Of a stretch of 64,000 bases of DNA, positions 1 through 9,667 are shown one piece after another. The stretch covers positions 62,001-126,000 of the forward strand of contig NZ_QLKS01000003.1 in the NCBI RefSeq assembly GCF_003350005.1. Reading direction: 5' to 3'. The stretch comes from Psychrobacter proteolyticus (GTDB lineage: Bacteria; Pseudomonadota; Gammaproteobacteria; Pseudomonadales; Moraxellaceae). Within the stretch, counting starts at the first letter, position 1; every line of letters starts with the position of its first letter. The position numbers were made by a program, and so were the translations under genes. The notes below the pieces were generated by a model. The model was given only the letters and a program-made list of their open reading frames with translations. It was not told the DNA's origin and did not search any database.

Positions 1-1
1 T

Positions 2-421
2 AGCAATGGGGCATTGTCAGATAGTACTAAAACGAATAAGCGACTAAAACCCATTTCCCGAGCGATTAAATCTGTCATCATGGAACAAGAAGTCGTGGTC
101 GGTGTTGGCAATATTTATGCAACTGAAAGCCTGTACTTGTCCGGCATTCACCCTGCTACACCAGCCAATCAACTTTCATACGATCAGATTGTCATTTTAG
201 TGAATCATATTAAAGAAATTCTAAAGAAAGCGATAAAATTGGGCGGTTCGACACTACGAGATTTCACAGTAGCAAGTGGTCAAACTGGTTACTTTCAACA
301 AACTTTAAATGTGTACGGTAGACAAGGAGAAAGCTGTCTACATTGCAGTACGACACTAGAAAACATCAAGCTTACTGGTAGAGCCAGTGTTTATTGTCCA
401 AATTGTCAGCCGTTAAAATAA
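2..421 (+). CDS. mutM: Formamidopyrimidine-DNA glycosylase, C-terminal part (5' end outside window)
   Basis: Base-excision repair enzyme that removes oxidised purines such as 8-oxoguanine and nicks the abasic site. Only the C-terminal ~139 residues are present; the reading frame is open from base 2, so the start lies upstream of the window. The sequence contains the family's VVGVGNIYATESL helix-two-turn-helix segment, the GGSTLRDF and GYFQQ...VYGR motifs, and a C-terminal zinc finger CLHC...CPNC (two Cys-x2-Cys pairs about 20 residues apart), which ends the protein as in complete MutM. The frame closes with TAA, and a stem-loop follows at 447-483. The zinc finger separates it from the Nei-like relatives only weakly, but the overall match is to MutM/Fpg. 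Confidence 0.93.
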   Translation, partial: SNGALSDSTKTNKRLKPISRAIKSVIMEQEVVVGVGNIYATESLYLSGIHPATPANQLSYDQIVILVNHIKEILKKAIKLGGSTLRDFTVASGQTGYFQQTLNVYGRQGESCLHCSTTLENIKLTGRASVYCPNCQPLK

Positions 422-446
422 CTAATAATTGATATCCGTTTGTTTG

Positions 447-492
447 TACTGTGTCTAGATTAAGATAATATCTAGATACAGTATCTATTTTT
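447..492 (+). terminator. Putative terminator after mutM
   Basis: A 14-bp stem (447-460 with 470-483, one G-T pair) with a 9-base AT-rich loop is followed by a short T-rich tail. It lies 26 bases after the mutM stop codon. The stem is AT-rich, so termination strength is uncertain. The rest of 484-706 shows no gene. Confidence 0.5.
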
Positions 493-706
493 AAAAGTCT
501 CAAATACTGCCAAAGCTATAGTTAGATTATTCTCATTTTTGTTGCTTATTAGCGCGCATCTTGCTTTAATAGTGCTAGCGCTTACATAAATAGTGCGTAT
601 TGTTTATTTTTCTGTAATATTTAGCCTAACTATTGTTGCCGCAAGATTCCTGTGTGAAGATAGCAGCAGCCATTAATCATACTACTATGAGTTTCAGGAT
701 ATCGTT

Positions 707-1147
707 ATGACTGTTAAAGCAAAAACTCAACGCACAGTTAAGCAGAGATTTTTTACTGTATTGGCAACTCTAGGATTGGTAGCTGCAACTATCCAGCCTA
801 CTTTTGCAGCTATAGAAATTGATGAAACTGATTTTGGTCCTTCATACGAGACGATGGTAGTTGATACGATTGTCGGTAAACCACTGCAACTCGTGAATGC
901 TGTGGCTGGTACGGCAGCTTATATCGTTAGCTTACCTTTCTCACTTATTGGTGGTAATGCAGATCAAGCACAGCAGAAGCTATTTGTTGAGCCTTGGGAT
1001 GCGATGGGACGTTGTTTAGGCTGCACAGTTGCAGAAGACAATTATTACAAATCTCAAGTCGTTGATAATAATGTAGTACGTATCGTGGTCGATCAACCGT
1101 CAGAAATTCTGATTAATACCAATGATTATGTAGTGGTTACTCCGTAA
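707..1147 (+). CDS. Small exported protein of unknown function
   Basis: I do not recognise a named family. The 146-residue product starts with a classic Sec signal peptide: basic N-terminus (KAKTQRTVKQR), hydrophobic core FFTVLATLGLVAATI and probable cleavage after PTFA near residue 34. The mature part is about 112 residues, has a hydrophobic stretch AAYIVSLPFSLIGG (about 70-85), then an EPWDAMGRCLGC segment with two cysteines three residues apart that could form a disulfide or bind a metal or haem, although CxxCH is not present. AGGA lies 8 bases before the ATG and supports the start. The gene stands alone between mutM and the convergent mscL, with a shared bidirectional terminator downstream. 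A periplasmic location is inferred. Confidence 0.75.
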   Translation: MTVKAKTQRTVKQRFFTVLATLGLVAATIQPTFAAIEIDETDFGPSYETMVVDTIVGKPLQLVNAVAGTAAYIVSLPFSLIGGNADQAQQKLFVEPWDAMGRCLGCTVAEDNYYKSQVVDNNVVRIVVDQPSEILINTNDYVVVTP

Positions 1148-1209
1148 CAATTTGCTTTTAGTAGGCACATCAAATAGTTCACAAAAAATGACTGTGACTA
1201 TTTCATAGC

Positions 1210-1238
1210 AAAAAGGCTAACGAGAAGTTAGCCTTTTT
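1210..1238. terminator. Bidirectional terminator between exported-protein gene and mscL
   Basis: A perfect 12-bp stem (1210-1221 with 1227-1238) with a 5-base loop, a run of A on the left and a run of T on the right, sits between two convergent genes. It can serve both. Confidence 0.85.
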
Positions 1239-1259
1239 TATTGTCAACGAGTTGATAAT

Positions 1260-1715
1260 TTATTTCATAATACTGGTATTACTTAATTTGGCACTGATTT
1301 CACGCAGCAACTTCACTTCCTCTGATGGCTCTTCTATTGCTTCTTCTATAACTTCCTCTACCTCTTCAGCACGGCGCATTTTATTGACACCTCTAACCAT
1401 CATAAAGATGATGAAAGCTAAGATTAGAAAGTTAATAAGCACGGTAATAAAACTACCGTAAGCCAATACAGGAACACCTGCTTCTTTGAGCGCATCATAA
1501 GTCATAGCAATACCGTCAGGTGCATCGCCTAAAACTAAGAACATGTTTTCAAAATTAATCTCGCCGCCAAAAATAAAAGCGACAATCGGCATAATAATAT
1601 CATCTACCAAAGATTTTGTTATGGTAGCAAAAGCCCCGCCAATGATGACACCGACTGCCAAATCCATCACATTGCCCTTGACAGCGAACTCTCTAAACTC
1701 TGAAACCATACTCAT
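1260..1715 (-). CDS. mscL: Large-conductance mechanosensitive channel
   Basis: Homopentameric inner-membrane channel that opens under membrane tension and releases solutes during hypo-osmotic shock. The 151-residue protein shows the family N-terminus [24 protein letters not shown] (amphipathic N-helix followed by TM1), a periplasmic loop, TM2 at about residues 85-107 ([20 protein letters not shown]), and a C-terminal acidic helix rich in E with the LLREI motif. Length is slightly above the usual 136 residues because the acidic C-terminal segment is longer. GAGG lies upstream of the ATG. Monocistronic, convergent with the upstream exported-protein gene. Confidence 0.96.
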   Translation of the reverse strand: MSMVSEFREFAVKGNVMDLAVGVIIGGAFATITKSLVDDIIMPIVAFIFGGEINFENMFLVLGDAPDGIAMTYDALKEAGVPVLAYGSFITVLINFLILAFIIFMMVRGVNKMRRAEEVEEVIEEAIEEPSEEVKLLREISAKLSNTSIMK

Positions 1716-1847
1716 TGTTTTTTCCTCAAAATTTATCTACAAACCAATAGATATTTATATAATTAGTGTCACACCTAGCTTTCATGTTAATAATTGAATA
1801 CATTAATACCACTATTCATTCTGTCTGTATTTTTCCAAGATTACAAC

Positions 1848-1898
1848 ACAAAAAAAAGCAGTATAAAGTGAACCACTAATAGCTCACCTTATACTGCT
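1848..1898 (-). terminator. Terminator of typA
   Basis: A long stem (1857-1873 with 1882-1898, two G-T pairs) is followed on the minus strand by a T tract (A run at 1850-1857). A second strong hairpin without a T tract lies at 1912-1942, between it and the typA stop codon. Confidence 0.75.
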
Positions 1899-1995
1899 CA
1901 TTTCTTAACCGCTTAGTGCCAGTAAAAACTACTGACACTAAGTGTTCGCGTCAAACATCAATGCTATGAATCACTAAGTAACTCATTTATTGATA

Positions 1996-3846
1996 TTAAG
2001 CACCTTTCTTACCACGGCCGTGACGCTTACGCTCACTTTCAGTCAAGTAGCGCTTACGAATACGTACCGCTTTTGGCGTTACTTCGACTAGCTCATCATC
2101 TTGAATAAATTCAAGCGCTTGCTCAAGAGTGAACTTCACTGCTGGCGTCAACGTCAATGCTTCGTCAGTACCACTAGCACGTACGTTGGTTAGCTGTTTA
2201 GCAGTCGTCGGGTTAACAGTCATATCATCGTTACGAGAGTTAAGACCAACAATCATACCTTCATAAACTTCAAGTTGTGGTTCAGCAAACAACTTACCAC
2301 GTTTCTGTAGGTTAAATAGAGCAAAACCTAGGCAAGTACCATTTGCCATAGAAACCAATACGCCGTTAGAACGACCACCAACATCACCGATCTTCTGTGG
2401 ACCGTAATGTGAGAAGCTCGAGGTCATGATACCACTACCTGAAGTCAGGGTTAGGAACTCAGAACGGAAACCGATTAAGCCACGCGCTGGTATGGTTGCC
2501 TCAATACGCATACGGCCTTTACCGTCCAGCTCCATGTTAGTCATCTCGCCTTTGCGTAGACCAACTTGCTCCATGATAGAACCTTGATGCTCTTCTTCGA
2601 TATCGAAGACAACGTTTTCATACGGCTCTTGTAGCTTACCATCAACTTCTTTAACGATAACTTCTGGACCAGAAACACCTAGCTCAAAACCTTCACGGCG
2701 CATGTTTTCAATAAGTACTGATAAATGAAGCTCACCACGGCCTGATACTTTGAATTTGTCAGGAGACTCTGTGTCTTCTACACGCAATGCTACGTTATGA
2801 ATCAACTCACGCTCAAGACGCTCACGAATGTTACGTGAAGTCACGAACTTACCTTCACGACCAGCAAATGGTGAATTGTTTACTTGGAAGTTCATAGATA
2901 CTGTAGGTTGATCTACTGTTAGTGCTGGTAGTGCTTCAACGTTGTTAGGATCACAAATAGTATCAGAGATGTTTAGCGCATCGATACCTGTGATACAAAC
3001 GATATCACCTGCTTGTGCATCTTCAACGTCAATACGATCAAGACCATGGTAACCCATGATTTTTAGGATACGGCCGTTACGCGTTTTGCCATGCTTATCA
3101 ATGACAGTCACTGGCGTGTTAAGTTTAACTTTACCACGCTGAATACGGCCAATACCGATTACACCAACAAAGCTGTTGTAATCAAGGCTTGAGATTTGCA
3201 TACGGAAAGGAGCGTCAGCATCAACCTGTGGAGGCTGAACAACGTCAACGATAGTTTTGAACAATGGGGTCATGTCGTCAGCTAAATCATCTGCTTCTAG
3301 ACCTGCGATACCGTTCAATGCTGAAGCATAAACAACTGGGAAATCAAGCTGCTCATCGTTTGCACCTAGGTTATCAAACAAATCAAAGATTTGATCCATT
3401 ACCCAATCAGGACGTGAGCCAGGACGATCGATTTTGTTAATAACAACGATCGGCTTTAGACCTTGTTCGAATGCTTTTTGTGTCACAAAACGAGTCTGAG
3501 GCATTGGACCATCAACAGCGTCAACAACCAAAAGTACGCAATCAACCATAGACATTACACGCTCAACTTCACCACCGAAATCGGCGTGACCTGGGGTATC
3601 TACAATATTGATACGATATTCAGTTTCTGAAGTTTTATCTGTCCAGCGGATAGCTGTGTTTTTAGCCAAAATGGTAATACCACGTTCTTGCTCAATATCA
3701 CCTGAGTCCATTGCACGCTCAGCAATGTTTGCACGGTCGCCAAAAGTACCAGACTGATGTAATAACTTATCAACCAAAGTTGTCTTACCGTGGTCAACGT
3801 GGGCAATAATTGCAATGTTACGCAGGTGTTTGATATCGTTCGCCAT
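1996..3846 (-). CDS. typA: Ribosome-associated GTPase TypA/BipA
   Basis: Translational GTPase of the EF-G/LepA class that acts on 50S subunit maturation and stress or low-temperature growth. The 616-residue product has the full G domain: G1 AHVDHGKTT (about 16-24), switch region ERGITI, G3 [15 protein letters not shown]4 NKIDR, G5-like SALNG. The beta-barrel domain follows, then EF-G domains III and V, and the BipA-specific C-terminal domain ending in a lysine/arginine-rich tail ([10 protein letters not shown]). Length matches the family (about 605-615). Single gene with its own terminator. Confidence 0.97.
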   Translation of the reverse strand: MANDIKHLRNIAIIAHVDHGKTTLVDKLLHQSGTFGDRANIAERAMDSGDIEQERGITILAKNTAIRWTDKTSETEYRINIVDTPGHADFGGEVERVMSMVDCVLLVVDAVDGPMPQTRFVTQKAFEQGLKPIVVINKIDRPGSRPDWVMDQIFDLFDNLGANDEQLDFPVVYASALNGIAGLEADDLADDMTPLFKTIVDVVQPPQVDADAPFRMQISSLDYNSFVGVIGIGRIQRGKVKLNTPVTVIDKHGKTRNGRILKIMGYHGLDRIDVEDAQAGDIVCITGIDALNISDTICDPNNVEALPALTVDQPTVSMNFQVNNSPFAGREGKFVTSRNIRERLERELIHNVALRVEDTESPDKFKVSGRGELHLSVLIENMRREGFELGVSGPEVIVKEVDGKLQEPYENVVFDIEEEHQGSIMEQVGLRKGEMTNMELDGKGRMRIEATIPARGLIGFRSEFLTLTSGSGIMTSSFSHYGPQKIGDVGGRSNGVLVSMANGTCLGFALFNLQKRGKLFAEPQLEVYEGMIVGLNSRNDDMTVNPTTAKQLTNVRASGTDEALTLTPAVKFTLEQALEFIQDDELVEVTPKAVRIRKRYLTESERKRHGRGKKGA

Positions 3847-4123
3847 ATAAAATGCTCGTTTCGTCTTAAAAAAATGCAGTAGCAGTAAGCGCTGCTGAAT
3901 AAACTTTCATCATCAATCAGATAGATATTGAATCTAAGATGACGCAAAAAAGAATGCTATCAAATAAAAAAGTTCAATACAATCAAATATCTATACTGAC
4001 GAATTCATCATACAGATTGCTATGCTAATGTACATACTGTTAATTTACAGAATGTTTGGGTGGCTAGTATAACATTATTGATTCATAAATTTATGTAATA
4101 ACTCACTTTTCTCAATACATAAA
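3847..4123. other. Intergenic region upstream of typA
   Basis: AT-rich spacer between typA and the ompA-family terminator. No gene-like frame or structured RNA was recognised; it must contain the typA promoter, but I could not pick one convincing -35/-10 pair. Confidence 0.4.
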
Positions 4124-4156
4124 TAAAAAAAAGCCACCCATTGGGTGGCTTTTTTT
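4124..4156 (-). terminator. Terminator of the OmpA-family gene
   Basis: GC-rich inverted repeat GCCACCCA/TGGGTGGC (4133-4149) flanked by an A run on the left and a T run on the right; 40 bases downstream of the minus-strand porin gene. Confidence 0.85.
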
Positions 4157-4195
4157 GTAACTGTATATTTGACTATACGGTTATTTTGCTAATAC

Positions 4196-5380
4196 TTACT
4201 GAACAACCATATCTTTAGTTTGTTCAACAGTCATTGTTTTGTCACCAGTGATAATGGCATAAACACGACGGTTCATAGCACGACCTTCTTCAGTGTCGTT
4301 TGAAGCGATTGGGTTGTCATAACCATAACCAACAGTCGATAGACGGTTTGGAGCGATACCGAATTCGTTAGTTAGCATAGATTTAACAGCAACGGCACGA
4401 GCTTCAGATAGACGTTGGTTATAACGCGCTGAAGGACCAGTCTTAGAAGCATGACCTTCTACACGGGCGGTAGAGTTAGGATACTCACGCATCTTCTCTG
4501 CTACTTTAGCGATTTCTGGCTTGTACTGGTTTTTGATAGCTGACTTGTCGTTATCAAAGAATACACGTAGTTCCATTTTCAATTCATCAGTAATATCTAC
4601 TGGTACTGGACAACCGCGCTCATCAACTACTACATTCATTGGAGTGCCTGGGCATGCATCGATGCTATCAGGTACGCCATCACCATCAGAATCAAGATCA
4701 GCTTCAACAACCACTACTGGAGTATTGTCAACTACTGGCTCTTGCATAGGTGGTACTGCTACTGTAGGTGCTAGATGGCCACCTAGTACTACTTCTAGAC
4801 CGGCCAAAGCCATGCCTTCCCACCAGTTGTTATCAAAGTTATGAATCGCACGAGCTTCACCACGTAGGCTTAGCGCATCGTTGATACGATACATAGCACC
4901 TAGACCTAGGTTACCGATAGTATCTTTAGTACCACTGATTTTATCGCCTGAAGAGTCTTTGATTTCAAGTTTAGATTGACCAGCACCAACTAATACATAA
5001 GGCTTAAATGCATTATCAGTATAGCCAGTAAACTCTTCAGTACCGATCAAGAAGTTACCAGAAATCATTTCTTGTTCTGCATCAAAATTATCAGAACCAT
5101 CCTGATCAATAGCATCAGTATCTGATACACCATACTCTACCTGAAACTGAGTAGAAGGAGTCAATTCGATACCTAGTGCTGCTCCAGTATACAAACCGTC
5201 TTCTTTATAGTAGTTATCTCCACTACCATCATAGTTTCCTAATAATTCGGCTTGATCGTCATCAGCACCTTCACTGTAATGATAACCTAATAGTAGTGGG
5301 CTAATAGTAACGCCAGCGTTAGCTGCTAGTGGAGCAGCAGTTACGGCAAACAAAGCTAAAGCAATTTTATTCAGTTTCAT
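4196..5380 (-). CDS. OmpA-family outer-membrane protein
   Basis: Outer-membrane beta-barrel with a periplasmic peptidoglycan-binding domain, linking outer membrane to cell wall. The 394-residue precursor has a signal peptide (basic start, hydrophobic core, cleavage near ANA-G at residue 22), an eight-strand OmpA-like barrel to about residue 205, a proline-rich linker, one calcium-binding thrombospondin type-3-like repeat (DLDSDGDGVPDSIDACPGTP, about 228-247), and an OmpA C-terminal domain (about 268-380) with the diaminopimelate-binding signature (RVEGHASKTG, NQRLSEARA). A strong TTGGAGGAAG Shine-Dalgarno lies just upstream of the ATG, consistent with an abundant protein. It is close to the OmpA/OprF-type porins of Moraxellaceae; the exact ortholog name is not assigned. 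Confidence 0.93.
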   Translation of the reverse strand: MKLNKIALALFAVTAAPLAANAGVTISPLLLGYHYSEGADDDQAELLGNYDGSGDNYYKEDGLYTGAALGIELTPSTQFQVEYGVSDTDAIDQDGSDNFDAEQEMISGNFLIGTEEFTGYTDNAFKPYVLVGAGQSKLEIKDSSGDKISGTKDTIGNLGLGAMYRINDALSLRGEARAIHNFDNNWWEGMALAGLEVVLGGHLAPTVAVPPMQEPVVDNTPVVVVEADLDSDGDGVPDSIDACPGTPMNVVVDERGCPVPVDITDELKMELRVFFDNDKSAIKNQYKPEIAKVAEKMREYPNSTARVEGHASKTGPSARYNQRLSEARAVAVKSMLTNEFGIAPNRLSTVGYGYDNPIASNDTEEGRAMNRRVYAIITGDKTMTVEQTKDMVVQ

Positions 5381-5958
5381 GGACTTCCTCCAAAGGATAA
5401 TTTTAGTGATGCATTAAGCAAAACCGATTTTCAAGACGTACTAAGATAGACATCTTTTATACGTTTTAAGTTACAAAGCAAAACCAATTAAGAAGTAGCT
5501 TAGCTATTATTAATTCAGTTTACAACTTTTTTCGTTAACGAGCTACACATTATTACACGATAATGTTGTAACTAAAACATAATCAGCAGTCTAAGTTACC
5601 CAGAACTAACACACCTTACGCTTCTTACCTTTTATATGTCAGCTTATGATAGATAGACAGACGATTGACATCTATTCTCTTGAAGCATTTTATTACATTC
5701 GATTTTTTTTCTCTACGAGTTATATGAGATATTCACTAATTGAAACATTTTTTGACAATACCTATATATTACGTTTATATTGTAAAACCTCAATATTTAT
5801 CCAGTAATCAAGCTGTTAGGTATTACAACTGTTATATATGATCAATTATTAGTAAATGAAGTTATATAGGACAGTCTGTTTATCAGAATGTAAATGATCT
5901 ATAGAGATGGGAAGGAGTTTTTACTGGAGTATCTGACAGCTATAGGATGTAGCGACTC
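5381..5958. other. 578-bp AT-rich intergenic region
   Basis: Separates the divergent porin and pseudopilin genes. No open frame worth calling and no tRNA-like or strong GC hairpin was found. The porin ribosome-binding site is at 5386-5394 (minus strand). A long untranslated leader for the porin mRNA is possible but cannot be shown from the sequence alone. Confidence 0.4.
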
Positions 5959-6030
5959 ATGATTCTATTTTACAAGATATTATCTAGGTATAAGTTAGCA
6001 ACTGCTTGTGTTTTCTCTATATTTATTTAT

Positions 6031-6687
6031 ATGAAAAGAAAGTGTACTCTCGATAGTCTCCCAATTTCTAGAATACACTCACTCAACATATTATTTAAAT
6101 CATTCAAGTATAGCGAAGCATCTTGTGAAAACATTGATAATTTCAATGTTAAACATTTGAAGGGCTTCACTCTCGTTGAACTTATTGTGACTATACTGGT
6201 AATAGGCATCATCGTAGCTATTGCAACGCCAAGTATCTTAACGCAGTTAGCACGTATGGAAGCTAAACGCGTTAAACAACAACTCGAAGATGCTCTATCA
6301 TTGGCCCAAGCTGAAAGCTATATCAGCCGAAAAAACGTATTAGTTTGCTTGTCTAACAACGCGAGACAATGTCATAGAAACAGTGACAAAATGCTCTTAC
6401 TATTTGTGGATAAAAACGGTAATAATCGCTTTGATCCTCAAGTCGATAATTTGTTGACTCAGCAAATTTTGAATCTGAAATATAGCACAGTAAAATTAAG
6501 GGTCGGAGGTAAGCGACACTATATTAAGTTTTGGGGAGATAGTGGTAAGCCACGAGGACATTTCGGTCATATAAAATACTGTCCTACTTCTTCTTATAAC
6601 AAGTCAATGTATCAAATTTCCTTTAATCAGTCTGGCATTGTTCGGCATAAACGAAATATAGATCATCCTACCAAATGTAATAGCTGA
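6031..6687 (+). CDS. GspH/FimT-like type IV pseudopilin
   Basis: Minor pilin-like protein, expected to be processed by prepilin peptidase and incorporated into a type IV pilus or type II secretion pseudopilus. The hallmark is KG^FTLVELIVTILVIGIIVAIATPS: cleavage after Gly, Phe+1, Glu+5 and a ~20-residue hydrophobic helix; the mature protein starts at base 6166 and has about 173 residues, with a basic globular domain containing four cysteines. The start is uncertain. The frame is open upstream to ATG 5959 (a 69-residue leader), the listed ATG 6031 gives a 45-residue leader, and TTG 6157 would give the usual short MKG leader; none has a good ribosome-binding site. It stands alone, converging on pdxJ with only 20 bases between stops. 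Confidence 0.78.
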   Translation: MKRKCTLDSLPISRIHSLNILFKSFKYSEASCENIDNFNVKHLKGFTLVELIVTILVIGIIVAIATPSILTQLARMEAKRVKQQLEDALSLAQAESYISRKNVLVCLSNNARQCHRNSDKMLLLFVDKNGNNRFDPQVDNLLTQQILNLKYSTVKLRVGGKRHYIKFWGDSGKPRGHFGHIKYCPTSSYNKSMYQISFNQSGIVRHKRNIDHPTKCNS

Positions 6688-6707
6688 TATATACCGTATC
6701 CTTAAAC

Positions 6708-7481
6708 CTACTTGTACATTGCCTCTTTCATCATTATCACAGCATTTTCTAATCCTACAAACACCGCATCTGCAATAAGTGCATGACCAATATTCAACTC
6801 ATATATACCATCAATCTTTGCAATGGCATTAACATTGTCACACGTTAAACCATGACCTGCGTTAATAAGCAATTTATCGTCTAGGCTCTGTGCTGTAGTT
6901 ACTGCATGTTCGATTCTTTGAAGCTCAGCCAACTGTGCGGCAGTATCATTTGCTAAGCCTGCTTCCGCATAAGCACCAGTATGCAATTCTATCGCGTCTG
7001 CACTACATTCTATTGCAGCAGCAATCTGCTTGTCATCAGGATCAATAAACAAAGAAACCTTAATATTAGAGTCTTGTAGCTTATGAACATATTCTTTTAG
7101 AGACGTAACTTGCCCTGCAACATCAAGACCACCTTCTGTCGTTAACTCTGCACGCTTTTCAGGTACTAGACATACCCAAAAAGGTTTAACTTCGCAGGCA
7201 ATTGCAAGCATCTCATCTGTCGCCGCCATCTCTAGATTCATTCTCGTCGACAACTGCCCTGCCATTTCATAAACATCTGCATCTTGTATATGACGACGAT
7301 CTTCACGTAAATGTATAGTGATACCATCTGCCCCTGCCTTTTCGCACAGTAATGCAGCAGCTAGAGGACTTGGGTAACTTACACCACGCGCTTGACGCAA
7401 TGTCGCCACGTGATCAATATTCACGCCTAGCAAAGGTTTTTTTGAATTGTTTTCAGATGAGGTAGATACAGAGATACTCAT
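6708..7481 (-). CDS. pdxJ: Pyridoxine 5'-phosphate synthase
   Basis: Condenses 1-deoxy-xylulose 5-phosphate with 3-amino-2-oxopropyl phosphate in the last ring-forming step of DXP-dependent vitamin B6 synthesis. The TIM-barrel signatures are present: [16 protein letters not shown] at the N-terminus, [16 protein letters not shown], a VSLFIDPD strand, and the C-terminal [18 protein letters not shown] place the start at ATG 7481 rather than the upstream ATG 7499, because AAAGGA lies between the two with ideal spacing to the second. Last gene of the lepA-pdxJ cluster; recO lies immediately upstream, the arrangement known from E. coli and many gammaproteobacteria. Confidence 0.95.
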   Translation of the reverse strand: MSISVSTSSENNSKKPLLGVNIDHVATLRQARGVSYPSPLAAALLCEKAGADGITIHLREDRRHIQDADVYEMAGQLSTRMNLEMAATDEMLAIACEVKPFWVCLVPEKRAELTTEGGLDVAGQVTSLKEYVHKLQDSNIKVSLFIDPDDKQIAAAIECSADAIELHTGAYAEAGLANDTAAQLAELQRIEHAVTTAQSLDDKLLINAGHGLTCDNVNAIAKIDGIYELNIGHALIADAVFVGLENAVIMMKEAMYK

Positions 7482-7548
7482 AAAAAATCCTTTGGACAAT
7501 TAAGCCTAACTTATATAGTTGATACTACGATGATATTGAAGACTATCA

Positions 7549-8325
7549 TTATTGATAACGCTGCTGTTGCTGCCATAACAGACGGCTTTGTAGCGGCTGA
7601 TAATCAAGTAAATGATCAATAAGATGTCGATGTAGTTTTGACCAATGGCTCAGCGTCTGTTCAGTAATACCTAAGCGTGCCATTTCTATAATATCTGCGC
7701 CCTTAAAAACAGTCTGTCCAGACTCACTGGCTAAATGCACAGACTCTTCATTATGTACCAATACAGGAAGCAAACCTACATCCGGTAAAAAACGGTAAGT
7801 ACAATCAGACTCGATGGGGTCTTCAACGTTGTCATGCGTTAACGTTAAAGTGAATCCTAATTCGGTAAATAGATACTGCTCAAACTGACGTAGACAGAGA
7901 CGAAGCTCGCTATTACTTAAGGGCTGCTTGAGTTGTTGTAGACTGATTTGATAATGCTGCCACAATACTGGCATTGGGTCTTCAGTAGGTAACAGCCGCC
8001 ACAGAATCTCGTTTATATATAGTGCGGCATACTGATGTTGACCGCTGATATTAGCGTAAGGTACGGCGTCTAAGACAGCAGGTGTACTACCTTCTTGAAC
8101 ACTATCAGCTTGAGTCGTATCATGCGAGGCAATATTAATTTGACTAAAAGTTTTTAGGTCGCGTTTGCCAGTAGCAAAAAGCTGTAACGGCATAAATAGT
8201 GGCGCGCCTTTTTTCCCAACACCATGTATCACACCATGTTGTTGGGAAAAAAGATAATATAAAGCACGCTTTTCCTGATAAGGGTGCTGATGCAATAAAT
8301 ACCCGACGAGCGCTTCATTACGCAT
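7549..8325 (-). CDS. recO: DNA repair protein RecO
   Basis: Recombination mediator that works with RecR (and RecF) to load RecA on SSB-coated single-stranded DNA and anneals strands. The 258-residue protein has the N-terminal OB-fold (EALVGYLLHQHPYQEKRALYYLFSQQHGVIHGVGKKG, conserved across RecO) and an alpha-helical C-terminal domain with the FEQYLFTELGFTLTL segment. The zinc-binding cysteine cluster of some RecO proteins is not evident. AGGT precedes the ATG. Located between era and pdxJ. Confidence 0.93.
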   Translation of the reverse strand: MRNEALVGYLLHQHPYQEKRALYYLFSQQHGVIHGVGKKGAPLFMPLQLFATGKRDLKTFSQINIASHDTTQADSVQEGSTPAVLDAVPYANISGQHQYAALYINEILWRLLPTEDPMPVLWQHYQISLQQLKQPLSNSELRLCLRQFEQYLFTELGFTLTLTHDNVEDPIESDCTYRFLPDVGLLPVLVHNEESVHLASESGQTVFKGADIIEMARLGITEQTLSHWSKLHRHLIDHLLDYQPLQSRLLWQQQQRYQ

Positions 8326-8388
8326 TTTTTATTACCTAAATAGCTAAAAGGCAGACAGTATTTTTGAAGCGTTCGTTTTTAACCGCTA

Positions 8389-9471
8389 TCAATAGCCCAA
8401 ACTGGTCAACGCACGTTCGTCATCAGACCAACCACGTTTCACTTTGACCCACAGCGTTAACATGATTTTTTTACCGAATAACTGTTCCATATCTTTACGA
8501 GCATCCATACCAACTTGTTTGATACGCTGACCTTTGTCTCCGATAACGATGGCTTTTTGACCACCACGTTCAACATAGATAGTCGCATCGATAAAAGTAC
8601 AAGCTTTGCGTGGACGCCCTGTTTTTGGATCAGTATGTGCAGGTTCGTCTTTAAACTCATCAATCTGTACCGTTAAATCATAGGGTACTTCATCGCCTGC
8701 ACTACGCATGATTTTTTCGCGAATAATTTCACTGGCCAAAAATCGCTCAGAGCGATCAGTGATTTGCTCTGTATCATAAATAGGAGCAGCGACTGGTAAA
8801 TGCGAAGCAATCACTTCTTGCAAACGATCTAAGTTTTGATTTTTTAGTGCAGATACAGGAACGATATCAGCAAAATCGAAACTGTCGTTAAAAGTTTCGA
8901 TAAGTGGTAACACACTGCCTTTATCTTTTAGAGTATCTGACTTATTAATAACCAAGACGACTGTTAGATTAGTCTCACCGAGCTTTTGCAAGGTCAATAA
9001 ATCATCGTCACGCCATTGATCTGAATCGACAACAAACAGTACTAAATCTACATCTACTAACGCTGATACCGCCGCTTTATTCATACGCTCATTAATAGCA
9101 CGTACTTCGTTACGGTGAATACCTGGTGTATCGACAAACACGGCTTGCATTTCATGGTTTGACAAAATGCCATGAATACGATGACGGGTGGTTTGCGGTT
9201 TACGTGAGGTGATAGAGAGTTTTTGACCTAATAAGTGATTCATCAAAGTTGACTTGCCCACATTTGGACGTCCAACAATGGCGACATAACCTGCTCTAAA
9301 ATCATCAGCCATACGAGCAGTGCCACTCGGTGCAAAAAACTCTTCAATCGCCATATCGTTTTCTACTGTGATATCTTCTACGTTATCGGCGTTCGTATCG
9401 ACATCTCTATTTTCAATCATATTTTGAGTACTATCTTCATTATTTGATGGCACATCAGTGTGATTGCTCAT
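8389..9471 (-). CDS. era: GTPase Era
   Basis: Essential GTPase binding the 3' end of 16S rRNA during 30S assembly and coupling it to cell cycle. Motifs: G1 GRPNVGKST (about 67-75), G2 region TSRKPQTTRHR, G3 DTPGIH, G4 NKSD, G5 SALKN, and a C-terminal KH domain with the AIVIGDKGQRIKQVG loop. At 360 residues it is about 60 longer than E. coli Era: the first ~55 residues are an acidic, Asn/Asp-rich extension ahead of the conserved domain. The start at 9471 has AGGA at good spacing, so the extension is probably translated; a shorter form from the internal Met at residue 54 cannot be excluded. Confidence 0.95.
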   Translation of the reverse strand: MSNHTDVPSNNEDSTQNMIENRDVDTNADNVEDITVENDMAIEEFFAPSGTARMADDFRAGYVAIVGRPNVGKSTLMNHLLGQKLSITSRKPQTTRHRIHGILSNHEMQAVFVDTPGIHRNEVRAINERMNKAAVSALVDVDLVLFVVDSDQWRDDDLLTLQKLGETNLTVVLVINKSDTLKDKGSVLPLIETFNDSFDFADIVPVSALKNQNLDRLQEVIASHLPVAAPIYDTEQITDRSERFLASEIIREKIMRSAGDEVPYDLTVQIDEFKDEPAHTDPKTGRPRKACTFIDATIYVERGGQKAIVIGDKGQRIKQVGMDARKDMEQLFGKKIMLTLWVKVKRGWSDDERALTSLGY

Positions 9472-9667
9472 AAGTTAATCCTATAGGGTTTGTGTCTAGC
9501 CCAACTGTCTTTGATACTAAGTTTATTCAGTCACCATTAAAAAAGGGCTAGAGACATTTAAAGTTTTAAAATAAATAATATGTGAGGTAGTTTTAATGTA
9601 TGCTTTGTAAGCTATAAACCAATCTAAGCTAATACTCTGCATCTAAAAATGCATTAATAGACATCGG

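Noticed and set aside
5381..5958. A possible CRISPR leader or small RNA in the long porin upstream region
   Set aside because: No regularly spaced repeats and no clear promoter-terminator pair were found.
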